This document shows positions 1 to 8,503 of a stretch of DNA of 64,000 nt, piece after piece. The DNA comes from JAXLXE01 sp046328115. GTDB taxonomy: Bacteria; Chloroflexota; UBA6077; JACCZL01. The translations under genes were made by a program, and so were the position numbers. The DNA is taken from NCBI GenBank assembly GCA_046328115.1, contig JAXLXE010000004.1, positions 248,001 to 312,000 of the forward strand, in the 5' to 3' direction. Numbering within the stretch: position 1 is the first letter of the stretch; the number at the start of each line of letters is the position of its first letter. The notes under the pieces were generated by a model. That model did no database searches. It was not told where the DNA came from and saw nothing but the letters and a program-made list of their open reading frames with translations.

Positions 1-226
1 TGAACCTGGAGTGCCGCTCGTTACCGACCCACCAGCCGGAGACAAGCTGGACCTTCAGGTCTGGCAGGGGGCCAGCGGTGAGGCCCGCGTTCGGCGGGAC
101 CAGGTTTGGATTCCGATGCGGAGCGCCGGATGGAGCCGCCATGTCATCGGCGGCAAACGCGGGTCCGGGGACGAGGACGAGCGCCGCGGCGACCAAGGCG
201 GTGAACAGACGGTGCCTGGATTTCAT
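1..226 (-). CDS. Secreted protein, N-terminal fragment running off the window
   Basis: Reading leftwards from an ATG at 224-226, a 75-codon open frame continues off the left edge. It is preceded at good spacing by a GAGGAGG ribosome-binding site. The protein begins with a classic signal peptide: MKSRHR, a hydrophobic Leu/Val/Ala core, and a PAFA-AD type cleavage site near residue 28. The mature part starts with a Pro/Asn-rich stretch followed by PDLKVQLVSGWW, which could be the start of a CARDB-like beta domain, but too little is visible to name a family. Export is well supported; the function is unknown. Confidence 0.75.
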   Translation of the reverse strand, partial: MKSRHRLFTALVAAALVLVPGPAFAADDMAAPSGAPHRNPNLVPPNAGLTAGPLPDLKVQLVSGWWVGNERHSRF

Positions 227-414
227 CTTGTTGCCTCCTCGGCACGAGCGTCGGGCTCATGCCGCCGACGCTGCTTCCTGATTTCAGGCTAGCTCCGCGG
301 GCTAGACAAGTCTGTCCGCCGCATGACACTCCGCGGGTCCACGTGACGACAGGCGCGGGATGCTAAGCTACGCCGCGCTGGACGGTGGAACGCCGCCGGC
401 TCTGGGAGGGACAG

Positions 415-1296
415 GTGCTGTACGCGGATAAGATCAAGGTGGGGGTGGTCTTCCCCCAGGTGGAGATCGGGGCGGACCCAGCCGGCGTGCGCGCGTACGC
501 GCAGGCGGCGGAGGGACTGGGCTACGGTCACCTGCTGGCGTATGACCACGTGGTGGGCGCTGATACCTCGGTGCACGCGGGCTGGGCCGGCCCGTACACG
601 TCCAACTCGATGTTCCACGAGGTGTTCGTCCTGTTCGGCTACCTGGCAGCGGCCACGCCCAGACTCGAGCTCGTGAGCGGCGTCATCATCCTGCCGCAGC
701 GTCAGGCCACCCTGGTAGCCAAGCAGGCCGCGGAGATCGACGTGCTCACCGGCGGCAAGTTCCGCCTGGGCGTGGGCATCGGCTGGAACTACGTGGAGTA
801 CGAAGCACTGGGGATGGACTTCAAGAACCGCGCCCGTCGCTATGAGGAGCAGATCACCCTGATGCGGCGGCTCTTCCAGGAGCCTACATTTTCGTTCAAA
901 GGCACGTACCACCAGATCACTGGTGCCGGCATCCTGCCGCTCCCGGTACAGCGGCCCATTCCCATCTGGATCGGCGGCTCCGCCGAGCCGGCCCTCAAGC
1001 GCGCCGCGGAGCTGGCAGACGGGTTCTTCCCGCAGCGCCCACTGGAAGGCGGCTGGCCCGCCACGATCGCGCGGATGCGTGCCTGGCGCGAGGCAACGGG
1101 CAAGACCTGGGACTCGTTCGGCATCGAGGGCCGCATCAACGCGGGCGTCGATGGTCCAGACGAGTGGCGTAAAGCCGCCGAGGAGTGGCGAGACCTGGGC
1201 GCCACGCACCTGACGGTGAACACCATGAACGGCGGACTAAAGGGTCCCGACGAGCATATCAAGCGCATCCGCGAGGTCCACGCGGCGCTCAGCTAG
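415..1296 (+). CDS. LLM-class F420/FMN-dependent oxidoreductase
   Basis: A 293-residue protein of the bacterial luciferase-like monooxygenase fold, whose members mostly use reduced flavin or coenzyme F420. Supporting stretches are the N-terminal strand KVGVVFPQVE, YDHVVGAD (the F420-subgroup 'DH' position), VSGVIILPQR, the GVGIGWNYVEYEALG loop, and PIPIWIGGSAEPALKRAAELADGFFP. The substrate cannot be deduced. The open frame reaches back to a GTG at 385, but the GTG at 415 is preferred because GGGAGGGA lies just upstream and homologues begin near 'YADKIKVGVV'. It probably forms a single transcription unit. A second, different LLM enzyme lies at 3522-4514. Confidence 0.85.
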   Translation: MLYADKIKVGVVFPQVEIGADPAGVRAYAQAAEGLGYGHLLAYDHVVGADTSVHAGWAGPYTSNSMFHEVFVLFGYLAAATPRLELVSGVIILPQRQATLVAKQAAEIDVLTGGKFRLGVGIGWNYVEYEALGMDFKNRARRYEEQITLMRRLFQEPTFSFKGTYHQITGAGILPLPVQRPIPIWIGGSAEPALKRAAELADGFFPQRPLEGGWPATIARMRAWREATGKTWDSFGIEGRINAGVDGPDEWRKAAEEWRDLGATHLTVNTMNGGLKGPDEHIKRIREVHAALS

Positions 1297-1452
1297 GCTG
1301 GGGCGCGGGCGGATGCCACTCCGCGGCACATCCCGGCGAGCGCGTTCGTTGAATCCGGTGCAAGGCGGCGCACGGCCCACACGCGGGCCGTGCGCAGTCA
1401 GGCGATGCGCGAGCGAACGCAGGGGGCGCGGGGATGACCACAGGCAGTATCC

Positions 1453-2157
1453 ATGAGTGAGCCCGCGCGCCTAGAGCCCAGCGACGCCGTCCCCTCCGAC
1501 GAGGACTTGGACCCGGAGAGCGAAGTACGGGGCTCCGGTGACGACCCCGAGAGGCGGCGTCGGGCCAGCCCACGGCAGAAGAAGTCGCTCGAGTACGTCA
1601 AGGATCGTCGCGGTGGGCGGTCCTACGGTCGCCATTCCAGGCATTCGTGGCCAAGGTTGAAGTCTCTCCCGCAACGCGTGGCGCGCAGGCAGGTGAAGCG
1701 TCAACTTGTCAGCGTGCTGGGTACAGTCTCACCTCTGGACACAGACGTGACCTCGGACGCCCTGCAGCCCCACACGTTATTCGGCGGCGGGGCCATGTCG
1801 TTGCGCGACTGGCTCCGCCGGGCGCGCGAGCGGCGGTTGGGGGCCACGGGACGCAAGCAGGCCGCGGGCGTTGCGCACGGGTACTCGCCCAAGTGGTTTG
1901 CCTCGATGCTAGAGACGCTGATGTCCGAGCGCTCCGAGGCAAGCCGGCGTGTGGCGCAGATTATCCGCCTGACTCTTGAGCTCCCGTCCGATGTCTGGGG
2001 ACAGCCCCTCCCATCAGCCCATCAGTTTGGGCACGACACCCTGGGTCACGGACGCTCCTGCCACTGCCGGCACTGGATGGCCGCGCTGGACCGACTGTTC
2101 GCCGAACGCCCGGAGTGGAAGGATCGCCTGCGCCAGTGGATCGACGCCGACGACTGA
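1453..2157 (+). CDS. Hypothetical basic/acidic-tailed protein
   Basis: A 234-codon frame starting MSEPARLEPSDAVPSDEDLD. The N-terminus is acidic and disordered. A strongly basic segment follows (KKSLEYVKDRRGGRSYGRHSR ending RRQVKRQLV), which resembles small uncharacterised 'KK-L-Y-KDRRN-YGE' proteins found in many bacteria. The C-terminal half is helical and ends with LFAERPEWKDRLRQWIDADD. No known catalytic motif or membrane segment is seen. The gene stands alone between an LLM oxidoreductase and a convergent dehydrogenase gene. Coding status rests on length, GC3-type codon use and the family resemblance; the function is unknown. Confidence 0.6.
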   Translation: MSEPARLEPSDAVPSDEDLDPESEVRGSGDDPERRRRASPRQKKSLEYVKDRRGGRSYGRHSRHSWPRLKSLPQRVARRQVKRQLVSVLGTVSPLDTDVTSDALQPHTLFGGGAMSLRDWLRRARERRLGATGRKQAAGVAHGYSPKWFASMLETLMSERSEASRRVAQIIRLTLELPSDVWGQPLPSAHQFGHDTLGHGRSCHCRHWMAALDRLFAERPEWKDRLRQWIDADD

Positions 2158-2185
2158 CCCCCGGGCTCGGTTAGCGGGGCGCCGC

Positions 2186-3385
2186 CTACGCGTCGAACGT
2201 GACGGACACCCGGCGGCCCTCCGCGGCCGACTGCTTGATCGCGTCGCAGATCACCACGTTGCGGTAGCCATCCTCAAAGGTCGCCGCGTACGGGCCCACC
2301 TCGCCGTCACCCGCGATGCACTCCAGAAAATGGTGGATCTGGTTGATGTGGGCGTGCTCCCAGCCCACGATGTGGCCGCGCGGCCACCACGCCCTGGCGA
2401 ACGGGTGGACAGACTCCGTCACGTTCACGTTCTGGAAGCCCAGGACCTCCGGGGTAGCCGCGTCAGCGCCTGGCGCCTGGAACACCTGAAGCTCGTTCAG
2501 CCGTTCCAGGTCAAACGCCAGGCTGCCGTGGGAGCCGTTGATCTCCCAGGCCAGCCTATTCTGACGCCCTGAAGCCACCCGCGTGGCCTCAATCGTGCCG
2601 ATGGCGCCGTTAGCTAGCTCGATCACGGCAGCGAACGCGTCGTCGGACAGGATGCGCACCCGCTCGCCAGCCGGCGTAGACCGCTCCGTGGTCCAGGTGC
2701 GGAGGGAGCCGCTCACCGTCGCGACCTCGCCCACCAGAAAGCGCGCCTGGTCTATGACGTGGCTGCCGATGTTGGAGAGGCTGCCGGCACCTGGCGAACC
2801 GGGTGGTGGGACGCGCCGCAGCGGCGCCTCCGGATTCGCCATGCCACTCTGCAGGTAGGTGCCGCGAAACTCGTAGATCTGGCCCAGCAGCCCGCGCTGG
2901 ATGATCTGGTGGGCCAGCCGCACGGCGGGCACGAAGCGATAGTTGAAGCTGCACAGGCTCTTACTGACACTGGAGCGGGCGGCGCGCACCATCCGAGCGG
3001 CGTCCGCCGCTGAGAGCGCCAGCGGCTTCTCGCAGATCACGTGTTTCCCAGCCTTGAGCGCCGCAATCGTCGGCTCCAGGTGCATCTCGTCGGCGGCCAC
3101 GTTGTCGAACAGGCCAATGCGCTCGTCAGCCAGAAGCTCATTCCAGTCCGTGTAGTAGCCCTCGTATCCGTAACGGCGGGCAGCCTCCGCCGTCCGCTCC
3201 CGCGAGCGACCGCAGATCGCGACCAGACGGGGCACGAGCGGCGGTGGCCAGTGCATGTAGGGGATCTTCTTGTAGGCGTTGCTGTGGGCGCGGCCCATGA
3301 AGCCGTGGCCGAGCATGCCAATGCCGATCTCCGGGATGGTGGCTGCCGAGGTATCCGTGGCCGTGAAGCCGAGCGGTTGGGGCAT
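2186..3385 (-). CDS. Gfo/Idh/MocA-family NAD(P)-dependent oxidoreductase
   Basis: A 399-residue sugar/cyclitol-type dehydrogenase. The Rossmann motif IGIGMLGHGFMGRAHSNAY is near residues 19-37, and the Gfo/Idh signature ICEKPLA contains the conserved lysine. A C-terminal alpha/beta domain carries GAGSLSNIGSHVIDQARFLVG with the usual D and H. The frame is open back to 3622, but ATG 3385 (MPQPLGFTAT) is chosen because homologues start here and the upstream extension would run into the divergent Fgd-like promoter region. The substrate is unknown; an aldose or cyclitol is likely. It diverges from the F420 enzyme at 3522, with about 135 nt for shared regulation. Confidence 0.88.
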   Translation of the reverse strand: MPQPLGFTATDTSAATIPEIGIGMLGHGFMGRAHSNAYKKIPYMHWPPPLVPRLVAICGRSRERTAEAARRYGYEGYYTDWNELLADERIGLFDNVAADEMHLEPTIAALKAGKHVICEKPLALSAADAARMVRAARSSVSKSLCSFNYRFVPAVRLAHQIIQRGLLGQIYEFRGTYLQSGMANPEAPLRRVPPPGSPGAGSLSNIGSHVIDQARFLVGEVATVSGSLRTWTTERSTPAGERVRILSDDAFAAVIELANGAIGTIEATRVASGRQNRLAWEINGSHGSLAFDLERLNELQVFQAPGADAATPEVLGFQNVNVTESVHPFARAWWPRGHIVGWEHAHINQIHHFLECIAGDGEVGPYAATFEDGYRNVVICDAIKQSAAEGRRVSVTFDA

Positions 3386-3521
3386 GGTGTCACTCCGCTT
3401 TCGACGGCACTCCGGCCGCGTATCGCGTATCCTCACGAGGCACCCGCGAGGATACGCGGAACCAGACCATCGCGGCCCGCGCCGGACCTGGTTTGCTATG
3501 GCCGGCGCGAGGAGGGGGCAC

Positions 3522-4514
3522 ATGATCAAGATTGGGTACAAGGCCTCGGCCGAGCAATTCGGCCCCAATGACCTGCTGGACTTCGCCGTGTTGGCGGAGG
3601 AGAACGGGTTTGACTCCGTCATGGTGTCAGATCACTTCTCGCCCTGGCGACACACGGACGGCCACTCGCCCTTTAGCTTCGGCTGGATGGCCGCGGCCGG
3701 CCAGCGCACGAAGCGCGTAACCATCGGCGCAAGCGTGGTCACGCCCACCTTCCGCTACCACCCGTCCATCGTGGCGCAGGCCATGGGCACGCTGGGGGCC
3801 ATGACGCCGAACCGCGTGATGCTGGGCATCGGCACCGGCGAGGGGATGAACGAGGTCACGGCCACGGGGATCGAGTGGCCGGAGTCGCCGGAGCGCTTTG
3901 CCCGTCTCCGCGAGTCCATCACGCTCATGCGCAAGCTCTGGACCGAGGAGCTCGTCACCTTCGAGGGCCAGTACTACAAGACACAGAAGGCCACCGTGTA
4001 CGACCGGCCGGACAAGCCCGTGCCGATCTACGTGGCGGCCAGCGGCCCGGCGGCGGCGAAGCTGGCCGGCCGCGTCGCCGACGGTTTCATCTGCACCAGC
4101 GGCAAGGCCTGGGAGCTGTACCGCGAGAAGCTGGTGCCCGCCGTGAACGAGGGCGAGCAGCTAGCGGGCCGCCCCGCCGGCAGCGTGGAGCGGATGATCG
4201 AGATCAAGGTGGCCTACGATAAAGACCGCGACCAGGCCATGAAGGACACCAAGATCTGGGCCGCGCTGGCGCTGCCAGGCGAGGCCAAAATCGGCATTGA
4301 CAACCCCAAGGACATGGAAGAGGCCTCCAAGCAGGCGGAGCCCTACGCGCACACCCGCTGGATCGTGAGCAACGACCCGGACGAGGTGGCGGAAAAGGTC
4401 CAGCCGTACCTGGACATGGGCTTCACCCACCTGGTGATGCACGGTCCCGGCGACGACCAGGCCCGGTTCATCAAGGACTTCGCAAAGGACGTGATGCCGA
4501 AGCTGCGGAAGTAG
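3522..4514 (+). CDS. fgd: F420-dependent glucose-6-phosphate dehydrogenase family protein
   Basis: A 330-residue protein closely resembling mycobacterial FGD1, which oxidises glucose-6-phosphate to 6-phosphogluconolactone while reducing coenzyme F420. The start KIGYKASAEQFGPNDLL, the motif VSDHFSPWRH (Asp37, His38, Trp42 matching Asp39, His40, Trp44 of FGD1), GTGEGMNE (Glu107 for Glu109), DGFICTSGK and MIEIKVAYD are all family hallmarks. GGAGGGGG precedes the ATG. The gene is followed by a strong stem-loop. The F420 requirement is known for the family; true substrate specificity is inferred, because other sugar-phosphate or cofactor-reducing relatives exist. It could supply reduced F420 to the other LLM enzyme in this window. 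Confidence 0.85.
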   Translation: MIKIGYKASAEQFGPNDLLDFAVLAEENGFDSVMVSDHFSPWRHTDGHSPFSFGWMAAAGQRTKRVTIGASVVTPTFRYHPSIVAQAMGTLGAMTPNRVMLGIGTGEGMNEVTATGIEWPESPERFARLRESITLMRKLWTEELVTFEGQYYKTQKATVYDRPDKPVPIYVAASGPAAAKLAGRVADGFICTSGKAWELYREKLVPAVNEGEQLAGRPAGSVERMIEIKVAYDKDRDQAMKDTKIWAALALPGEAKIGIDNPKDMEEASKQAEPYAHTRWIVSNDPDEVAEKVQPYLDMGFTHLVMHGPGDDQARFIKDFAKDVMPKLRK

Positions 4515-4539
4515 CACCCGGTAGTCGTGTGGCCTATCA

Positions 4540-4567
4540 GCAGGGCCCTCCTCTCGGAGGGCCCTGC
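4540..4567 (+). terminator. Stem-loop terminator after the Fgd-like gene
   Basis: A perfect 12-bp inverted repeat, GCAGGGCCCTCC / GGAGGGCCCTGC, with a TCTC loop lies 25 nt after the stop. It lacks a long U-tract, so it may be weak or factor-assisted, but its position and stability suit a terminator. Confidence 0.7.
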
Positions 4568-4632
4568 CCGACGTCGGTTTCAATCCTGCGCGGTCCTGGG
4601 TCCCTTAGGTCGATCTGATTGCTGAGCACAGG

Positions 4633-4638
4633 TACACT
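4633..4638 (+). promoter_or_regulatory. Candidate -10 box (TACACT) of a near-leaderless transcript
   Basis: TACACT lies 7 nt before the ATG of the small gene at 4646, with no Shine-Dalgarno in between. This arrangement suggests a leaderless message. No convincing -35 is seen. Confidence 0.35.
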
Positions 4639-4645
4639 CCCGGTC

Positions 4646-4882
4646 ATGCACTGGGAGCTCTGGTCCATCGACACCGCGAATCTCATCGGGACCTACTCGT
4701 CGGAGGATGAGGGACTGAGTCTGGTGCAGGAGCTTCTGAGTCGCGGCTGGGACGCGGACAATCTGACGCTGCTCTTCGAGGACGAGAGCCAGCCACCGGA
4801 AGCATTGCCGGCGGCGATGAGCGGAACACTCCTGGCCGAGCGCGCGGGGATGGCCCGGACCCAGAACCGGCGTTCGGCGTAG
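4646..4882 (+). CDS. Small hypothetical protein (78 aa)
   Basis: The protein starts MHWELWSIDTANLIGTYSSE and is acidic, with a pattern common to small uncharacterised proteins ('WELWD...SRNLIGTF.TEEEAL..V..LL...') in which a substrate-free alpha/beta mini-domain ends in a low-complexity tail. The frame can be extended to a TTG at 4619. ATG 4646 is chosen because a -10-like TACACT sits directly upstream and homologues of this type begin with M-x-W-E-L-W. The function is unknown. Confidence 0.6.
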   Translation: MHWELWSIDTANLIGTYSSEDEGLSLVQELLSRGWDADNLTLLFEDESQPPEALPAAMSGTLLAERAGMARTQNRRSA

Positions 4883-4935
4883 GTCAAGCTCGCCAGATCC
4901 TCGCCAGATCAGGGTACCGGGTGGATCGCCAGCGA

Positions 4936-5901
4936 TCAGTACCAGCCGGCTTTGTCCACCACGTTCCTCAGGCTCAGGCCGGCCGCGAAGCGGCGCGCGT
5001 TCTCCAACAAGATCTGGTAGCGGCGCTCCGGCAGGTTCTCCGCGTCCTTCACGGCCACGTGCGGCGTTATCAGCACGTTTGGCATGGTCCAGAGCGGGCT
5101 CTCGGCGGGCAGCGGCTCCACCTCGAACACGTCCAGGCCGGCGCCCGCGATCTCGCCGCTGGCCAGCGCGGATTCCAGGTCCGCCATCTTCATGGTCTTG
5201 CCACGGCCGATGTTGATGAAGAACGCGCTACGCTTCATGGCCTTGAACCGGGCGGCGTTCCAGACGCCCTCCGTTTCAGGCGTGTGCGGTGTAGTCGCGA
5301 TCACCACGTCCGCCCGGGGCAGCAGCGCGTCTAGCTCGTCTGGCCCGTGCCGCTCCACGCCAGGCGCCTCGTGCTCCCAGCGCGGGTCAACACCGATGAC
5401 CTGCATGCCGAACGCCTGGCAGCGGCGCGCCGTCTCCTGGCCAATCCCGCCCACACCGAAGATCAGCGCCGTGGCCGTGGTCAGGTCTAGCGCCAGCCCA
5501 GGTCGAGCATCCTTATCCCAGCGACGCGCGCGCTGAGCATCCACCCAGAAGGGCAGTCCCTGCGCCAGCGCCAGCACGAACATCATGATGTGCTGCGAGA
5601 TGTGGTCGTTGTAGATCCCGCGGGGGTTGGCCACGACCACCGGATGATCGACCAGGGCGGGGTAGAAGTAGCCAGCCACCGGGCCGGCGTCAGGATTCTG
5701 CAGCCACTGCAGTCCGTAGGCGCGCGGCAGCACGTGGGGCGGGATCCAGCCGTAGGCCGCCTCCGCATCCGCCAGTTCGCGGATGGCGTCCTCCTCCGTC
5801 TCCGCCAGCACCACCCGGTACCCGGGCAGATCCACCGGCACCCGCTGCGCAAAGCTCCGCTTGAGCTCGTCCAGCGGCGGCATCATGACCAGCTTTGGCA
5901 T
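4936..5901 (-). CDS. D-2-hydroxyacid dehydrogenase (NAD-binding)
   Basis: A 321-residue member of the D-isomer-specific 2-hydroxyacid dehydrogenase family, which interconverts 2-oxoacids and D-2-hydroxyacids. Visible features are the NAD motif ALIFGVGGIGQETARR, an Asp for NAD preference (VIGVDPRW), and the catalytic triad Arg in INIGRG, Glu in DVFEVEPLP and His in ITPHVA. ISQHIMMFVLALAQGLP matches the dimer and substrate helix. A GAGAGGAAG-type ribosome site precedes the ATG at 5901. It lies 54 nt downstream of the HpcH/HpaI-type gene on the same strand, so the two may be co-transcribed and act on related 2-oxoacid metabolites. Confidence 0.9.
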   Translation of the reverse strand: MPKLVMMPPLDELKRSFAQRVPVDLPGYRVVLAETEEDAIRELADAEAAYGWIPPHVLPRAYGLQWLQNPDAGPVAGYFYPALVDHPVVVANPRGIYNDHISQHIMMFVLALAQGLPFWVDAQRARRWDKDARPGLALDLTTATALIFGVGGIGQETARRCQAFGMQVIGVDPRWEHEAPGVERHGPDELDALLPRADVVIATTPHTPETEGVWNAARFKAMKRSAFFINIGRGKTMKMADLESALASGEIAGAGLDVFEVEPLPAESPLWTMPNVLITPHVAVKDAENLPERRYQILLENARRFAAGLSLRNVVDKAGWY

Positions 5902-5955
5902 AGCTCGTGACTTCCTCTCTCCCTATCTCCCTGCCCCGTTGAGCCGCGGCCGCCG

Positions 5956-6693
5956 CTAGGAGCGCGGCGCCTCCTGGAACATGGTCAGCCCCATATCGAT
6001 GTACTTCTGGCGCTGGTCCGGCTCAGACAGAATCGCCATGCCCAGGCGCATGCCCATGCCCCGCACCAGGTCAGCCACGTACTGCGTGCACTCGTCGGAC
6101 GTGCGGAAACGGTACTCAGGATGCAGATCAAGGTCGGCCGTCAGATCATTGGGGCCAAAGGCCAGGTAGTCGATTCCCGACTTCGCCAGGGCCTTGCAGC
6201 CCTCCACGGCCTTGACCGACTCGATCTGGACCGACAGCACCACGTACTCGTTCCACCACGCGGCGTACTCCTTATTGTTCAGCCGCTTCCCGCCCTGGGT
6301 CTGGCCCACCCGGGCCACGCCGCCCCAGCTCCGCCGACCCACCGGCGGGTAATACGCGTAGCCCACGGCCTCATCCACCACGGCCGGGTCCTCCACCTCA
6401 GGCACCAGGATGCCGCTCAGGCCCATATCCAGGTAGCGGCCGATGAGATACGTGTGCCGGGTATGCGGAATGCGGAACTGGACCGGCATGTCCAGCTCAG
6501 CGGCTGCCCCGGTGATGGCCACGAGCTGGTCGTCGCTGAACGCCGTATGCTGGCCATCGATGTAGATCAGGTCGTACTTGCCTTTGGACAGCCAGGTCTC
6601 GAGCTGGCTCCTCGTGCTGGTGATGGGCGGCCGCAGCGCAACGACGATGTCGCCATCGCGGATCTTCTGCTTGAGATTCTTGGCAGACGGCAT
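5956..6693 (-). CDS. HpcH/HpaI-family aldolase
   Basis: A 245-residue class II (metal-dependent) aldolase/citrate-lyase-type TIM barrel that cleaves or forms 4-hydroxy-2-oxo acids. Key segments are YDLIYIDGQHTAFSDDQL, MPVQFRIPH, GLSGILVPEVEDP, VLSVQIESVKAVE (metal-binding Glu) and FGPNDLTADL (metal-binding Asp). The sequence YYPPVGRRSWGGV corresponds to the family 'YPP-G-RG' loop. It is probably transcribed with the adjacent hydroxyacid dehydrogenase; together they look like a small sugar-acid or aromatic-acid degradation module. The exact substrate cannot be read. Confidence 0.88.
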   Translation of the reverse strand: MPSAKNLKQKIRDGDIVVALRPPITSTRSQLETWLSKGKYDLIYIDGQHTAFSDDQLVAITGAAAELDMPVQFRIPHTRHTYLIGRYLDMGLSGILVPEVEDPAVVDEAVGYAYYPPVGRRSWGGVARVGQTQGGKRLNNKEYAAWWNEYVVLSVQIESVKAVEGCKALAKSGIDYLAFGPNDLTADLDLHPEYRFRTSDECTQYVADLVRGMGMRLGMAILSEPDQRQKYIDMGLTMFQEAPRS

Positions 6694-6934
6694 GGCTGGG
6701 CTCCAGGCGGACTCCGCGGCAACAAGCTGCCCGGCGGGCCTGGCTATGATAGTGCGCTCGGCTCACCACGGGCGCGCGCACCGATCGCCACCGCTACAAC
6801 GCAACGGTCTGGCGCGAGGCTTGCCTCGCCCTGTCATCACCAGCGCATCCACCGAAGACGCGCTCTTCTTCCCGCTCACGCGACCCGTAGACCCGCGACC
6901 CCGGCCATCGTCTCCAGAAACGCGCGAGCATCGC

Positions 6935-7975
6935 TTACGTCTGGTCGCGCCCCGCTGTGTCATCGTCCCCGGTCAACCCGGCCGCACGGGCGCGACCCCG
7001 GGCGTACGGGTCGTACGCCCGGTCTAAGATCTCCCAGACGATGTGCTGCGCGTTCTCCACCTCAGTCAGATACGCGCTCAGGCGCTCGCCAGTCTCGGTA
7101 TCCGGGGCGCTCACCCCGACGAACCGAAGCGAAAACGGCTCCACCACGCATCCCATCCCGTGTGCTGCCCTGGCAATGGTCGTGACAAGACCGTCTGGTG
7201 CCGAGTCCAGCATGAAGTAGCGGAACGTCTGCTGTCCGGACGGCCGGACCACTCGCAGAATGTGCTGCAACGACAACGTCTCCGTGTCCGGCCCGACCTC
7301 CACCACGTCGCCCAGCGCGAGTCCCGTAGCAAAGAATGGAATCGAGCAGAGCTTCAGATGCTCGCTCCCGTCCTCGGCTGGACCCACCTCCAATCGCTCG
7401 AGTGCCCAGCGGCCTGAGCCTTCCGGACTGACCTCCGCAAACGCAACGCCGGTGCACCGATCGAACCACACAGGCTGCATGTGGACTGCCACGCGCTCCC
7501 CAGGGCGTGGACTCGCTACTTCGAAGAGCACAAATCCTCGAGCGCGGGCGTCGAGCAGCCGGTCGAACAGCGACGGTGCGTTGGTATCGAGCACGGACAC
7601 CGCCAGCAGATCCGGCGTCGCCCACTCAGCCGCATCGACCCCGTCCAGAATCCCCGGAACGATGCGGGCTCGGTCCTCCGCCGTCGCCTCGGGGCGGAGC
7701 CACACACGAAAGGTCACCGCGCCACGTCGTTCCACGACGTCAACCTCGTCTTGACTCAGTGGGTAAGTCGCCGGCCGGAACCGGTCACCCAGCGCCAGGT
7801 TGTACGTGTAGAACGGGACGCAGCACAGCACCAGCGAGCCATCCGGCTGGGACGCGCACGCGAGAGACTCGGTCATCCCCGTAGTCCCGTTTCCCGACCA
7901 GATCGGCCGCTCGAACACGGCATCGGCCTGGTCCGCCCAGGCTGGCTCGGCATGCGCGAATGAGCGATCGGTCAC
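6935..7975 (-). CDS. Tandem DUF4265 protein, probable immunity-type protein
   Basis: A 346-residue protein with two copies of a DUF4265-like module. The first is around residues 18-165, with the hallmark CCVPFYTYNLALGDRF; the second is around 190-320, with LCSIPFFATGLALGDVVEV. Each copy has a following VEVEG-type strand and a helix containing the dimension of a Gly-rich segment. Start GTG 7975 has AAAGGA upstream. There is no signal peptide. DUF4265 has no firm biochemical function. Its place beside a DUF2019-like and a barstar-like gene, in front of Rhs debris, suggests an immunity-protein array, but that is inference. A short spacer with no gene (7976-8119) follows upstream. Confidence 0.7.
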   Translation of the reverse strand: MTDRSFAHAEPAWADQADAVFERPIWSGNGTTGMTESLACASQPDGSLVLCCVPFYTYNLALGDRFRPATYPLSQDEVDVVERRGAVTFRVWLRPEATAEDRARIVPGILDGVDAAEWATPDLLAVSVLDTNAPSLFDRLLDARARGFVLFEVASPRPGERVAVHMQPVWFDRCTGVAFAEVSPEGSGRWALERLEVGPAEDGSEHLKLCSIPFFATGLALGDVVEVGPDTETLSLQHILRVVRPSGQQTFRYFMLDSAPDGLVTTIARAAHGMGCVVEPFSLRFVGVSAPDTETGERLSAYLTEVENAQHIVWEILDRAYDPYARGRARAAGLTGDDDTAGRDQT

Positions 7976-8119
7976 ACCGTCGGTCCTTTCGCATCCATCA
8001 TTGGCAGAGCCGTCTGCCCGACTCCACGAATGCGCTTTCCGCCGATCCGAGCGGCGCCGTGTCGCCAGCGCGAAGTCGGCTGACGGAGCATGCCGCCGGA
8101 CGGTCGCCGAGATCGGCGC

Positions 8120-8503
8120 CTATCTGAACCTCCAGGTTCCGCCCCGCCACTCCTTGAGCGCGATGCCTGCCTCGAACTGTGGCCAACTCGATGGGCCAGC
8201 CGCAATCTCATCCAGAACTCGTTCCGCACGCTCGGGGTCAAACTCGAGTGCGGTCATCGCAGCCTCGGCTCGGATCACCAGGTCTTCGTCCTGAAGGAGC
8301 TCCAGGAATGCGTCGATGGCCGGTTCCCCGCGCCGGCGAATCTCGTGAATCGCGGCGGTACCACGTCGAAACGCGCGATTCGCCCGGCCCGGCTCACCGC
8401 CGATCGAGCACGCGTGACTCTCACGCGTGGCCGCGACGAACCGCCCGATTAACTCAGCATTACTCGGTGGCTCGATCGACCCGGGCACTCGTCTCGCGAT
8501 CAC
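8120..8503 (-). CDS. DUF2019-like small helical protein (immunity candidate)
   Basis: A 127-codon frame whose core resembles DUF2019/HEAT-like proteins: NAELIGRFVAATRESHAC, then ANRAFRRGTAAIHEIRRRG, FLELLQDEDLVIRAEAAMTAL, and a terminal ALKEWRGGTWRFR. It overlaps the end of the barstar-like gene by about 44 nt if GTG 8503 is the start. A second in-frame GTG at 8488 is possible. The overlap implies translational coupling. DUF2019 genes are frequent near polymorphic toxins as candidate immunity genes; no cognate toxin is visible here. Confidence 0.6.
   Translation of the reverse strand: MIARRVPGSIEPPSNAELIGRFVAATRESHACSIGGEPGRANRAFRRGTAAIHEIRRRGEPAIDAFLELLQDEDLVIRAEAAMTALEFDPERAERVLDEIAAGPSSWPQFEAGIALKEWRGGTWRFR

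Noticed and set aside
289..1209. Long minus-strand ORF opposite the LLM oxidoreductase
   Set aside because: It is an antisense shadow of a high-GC gene: Arg/Leu/Gly-rich, with no family pattern and no ribosome site.
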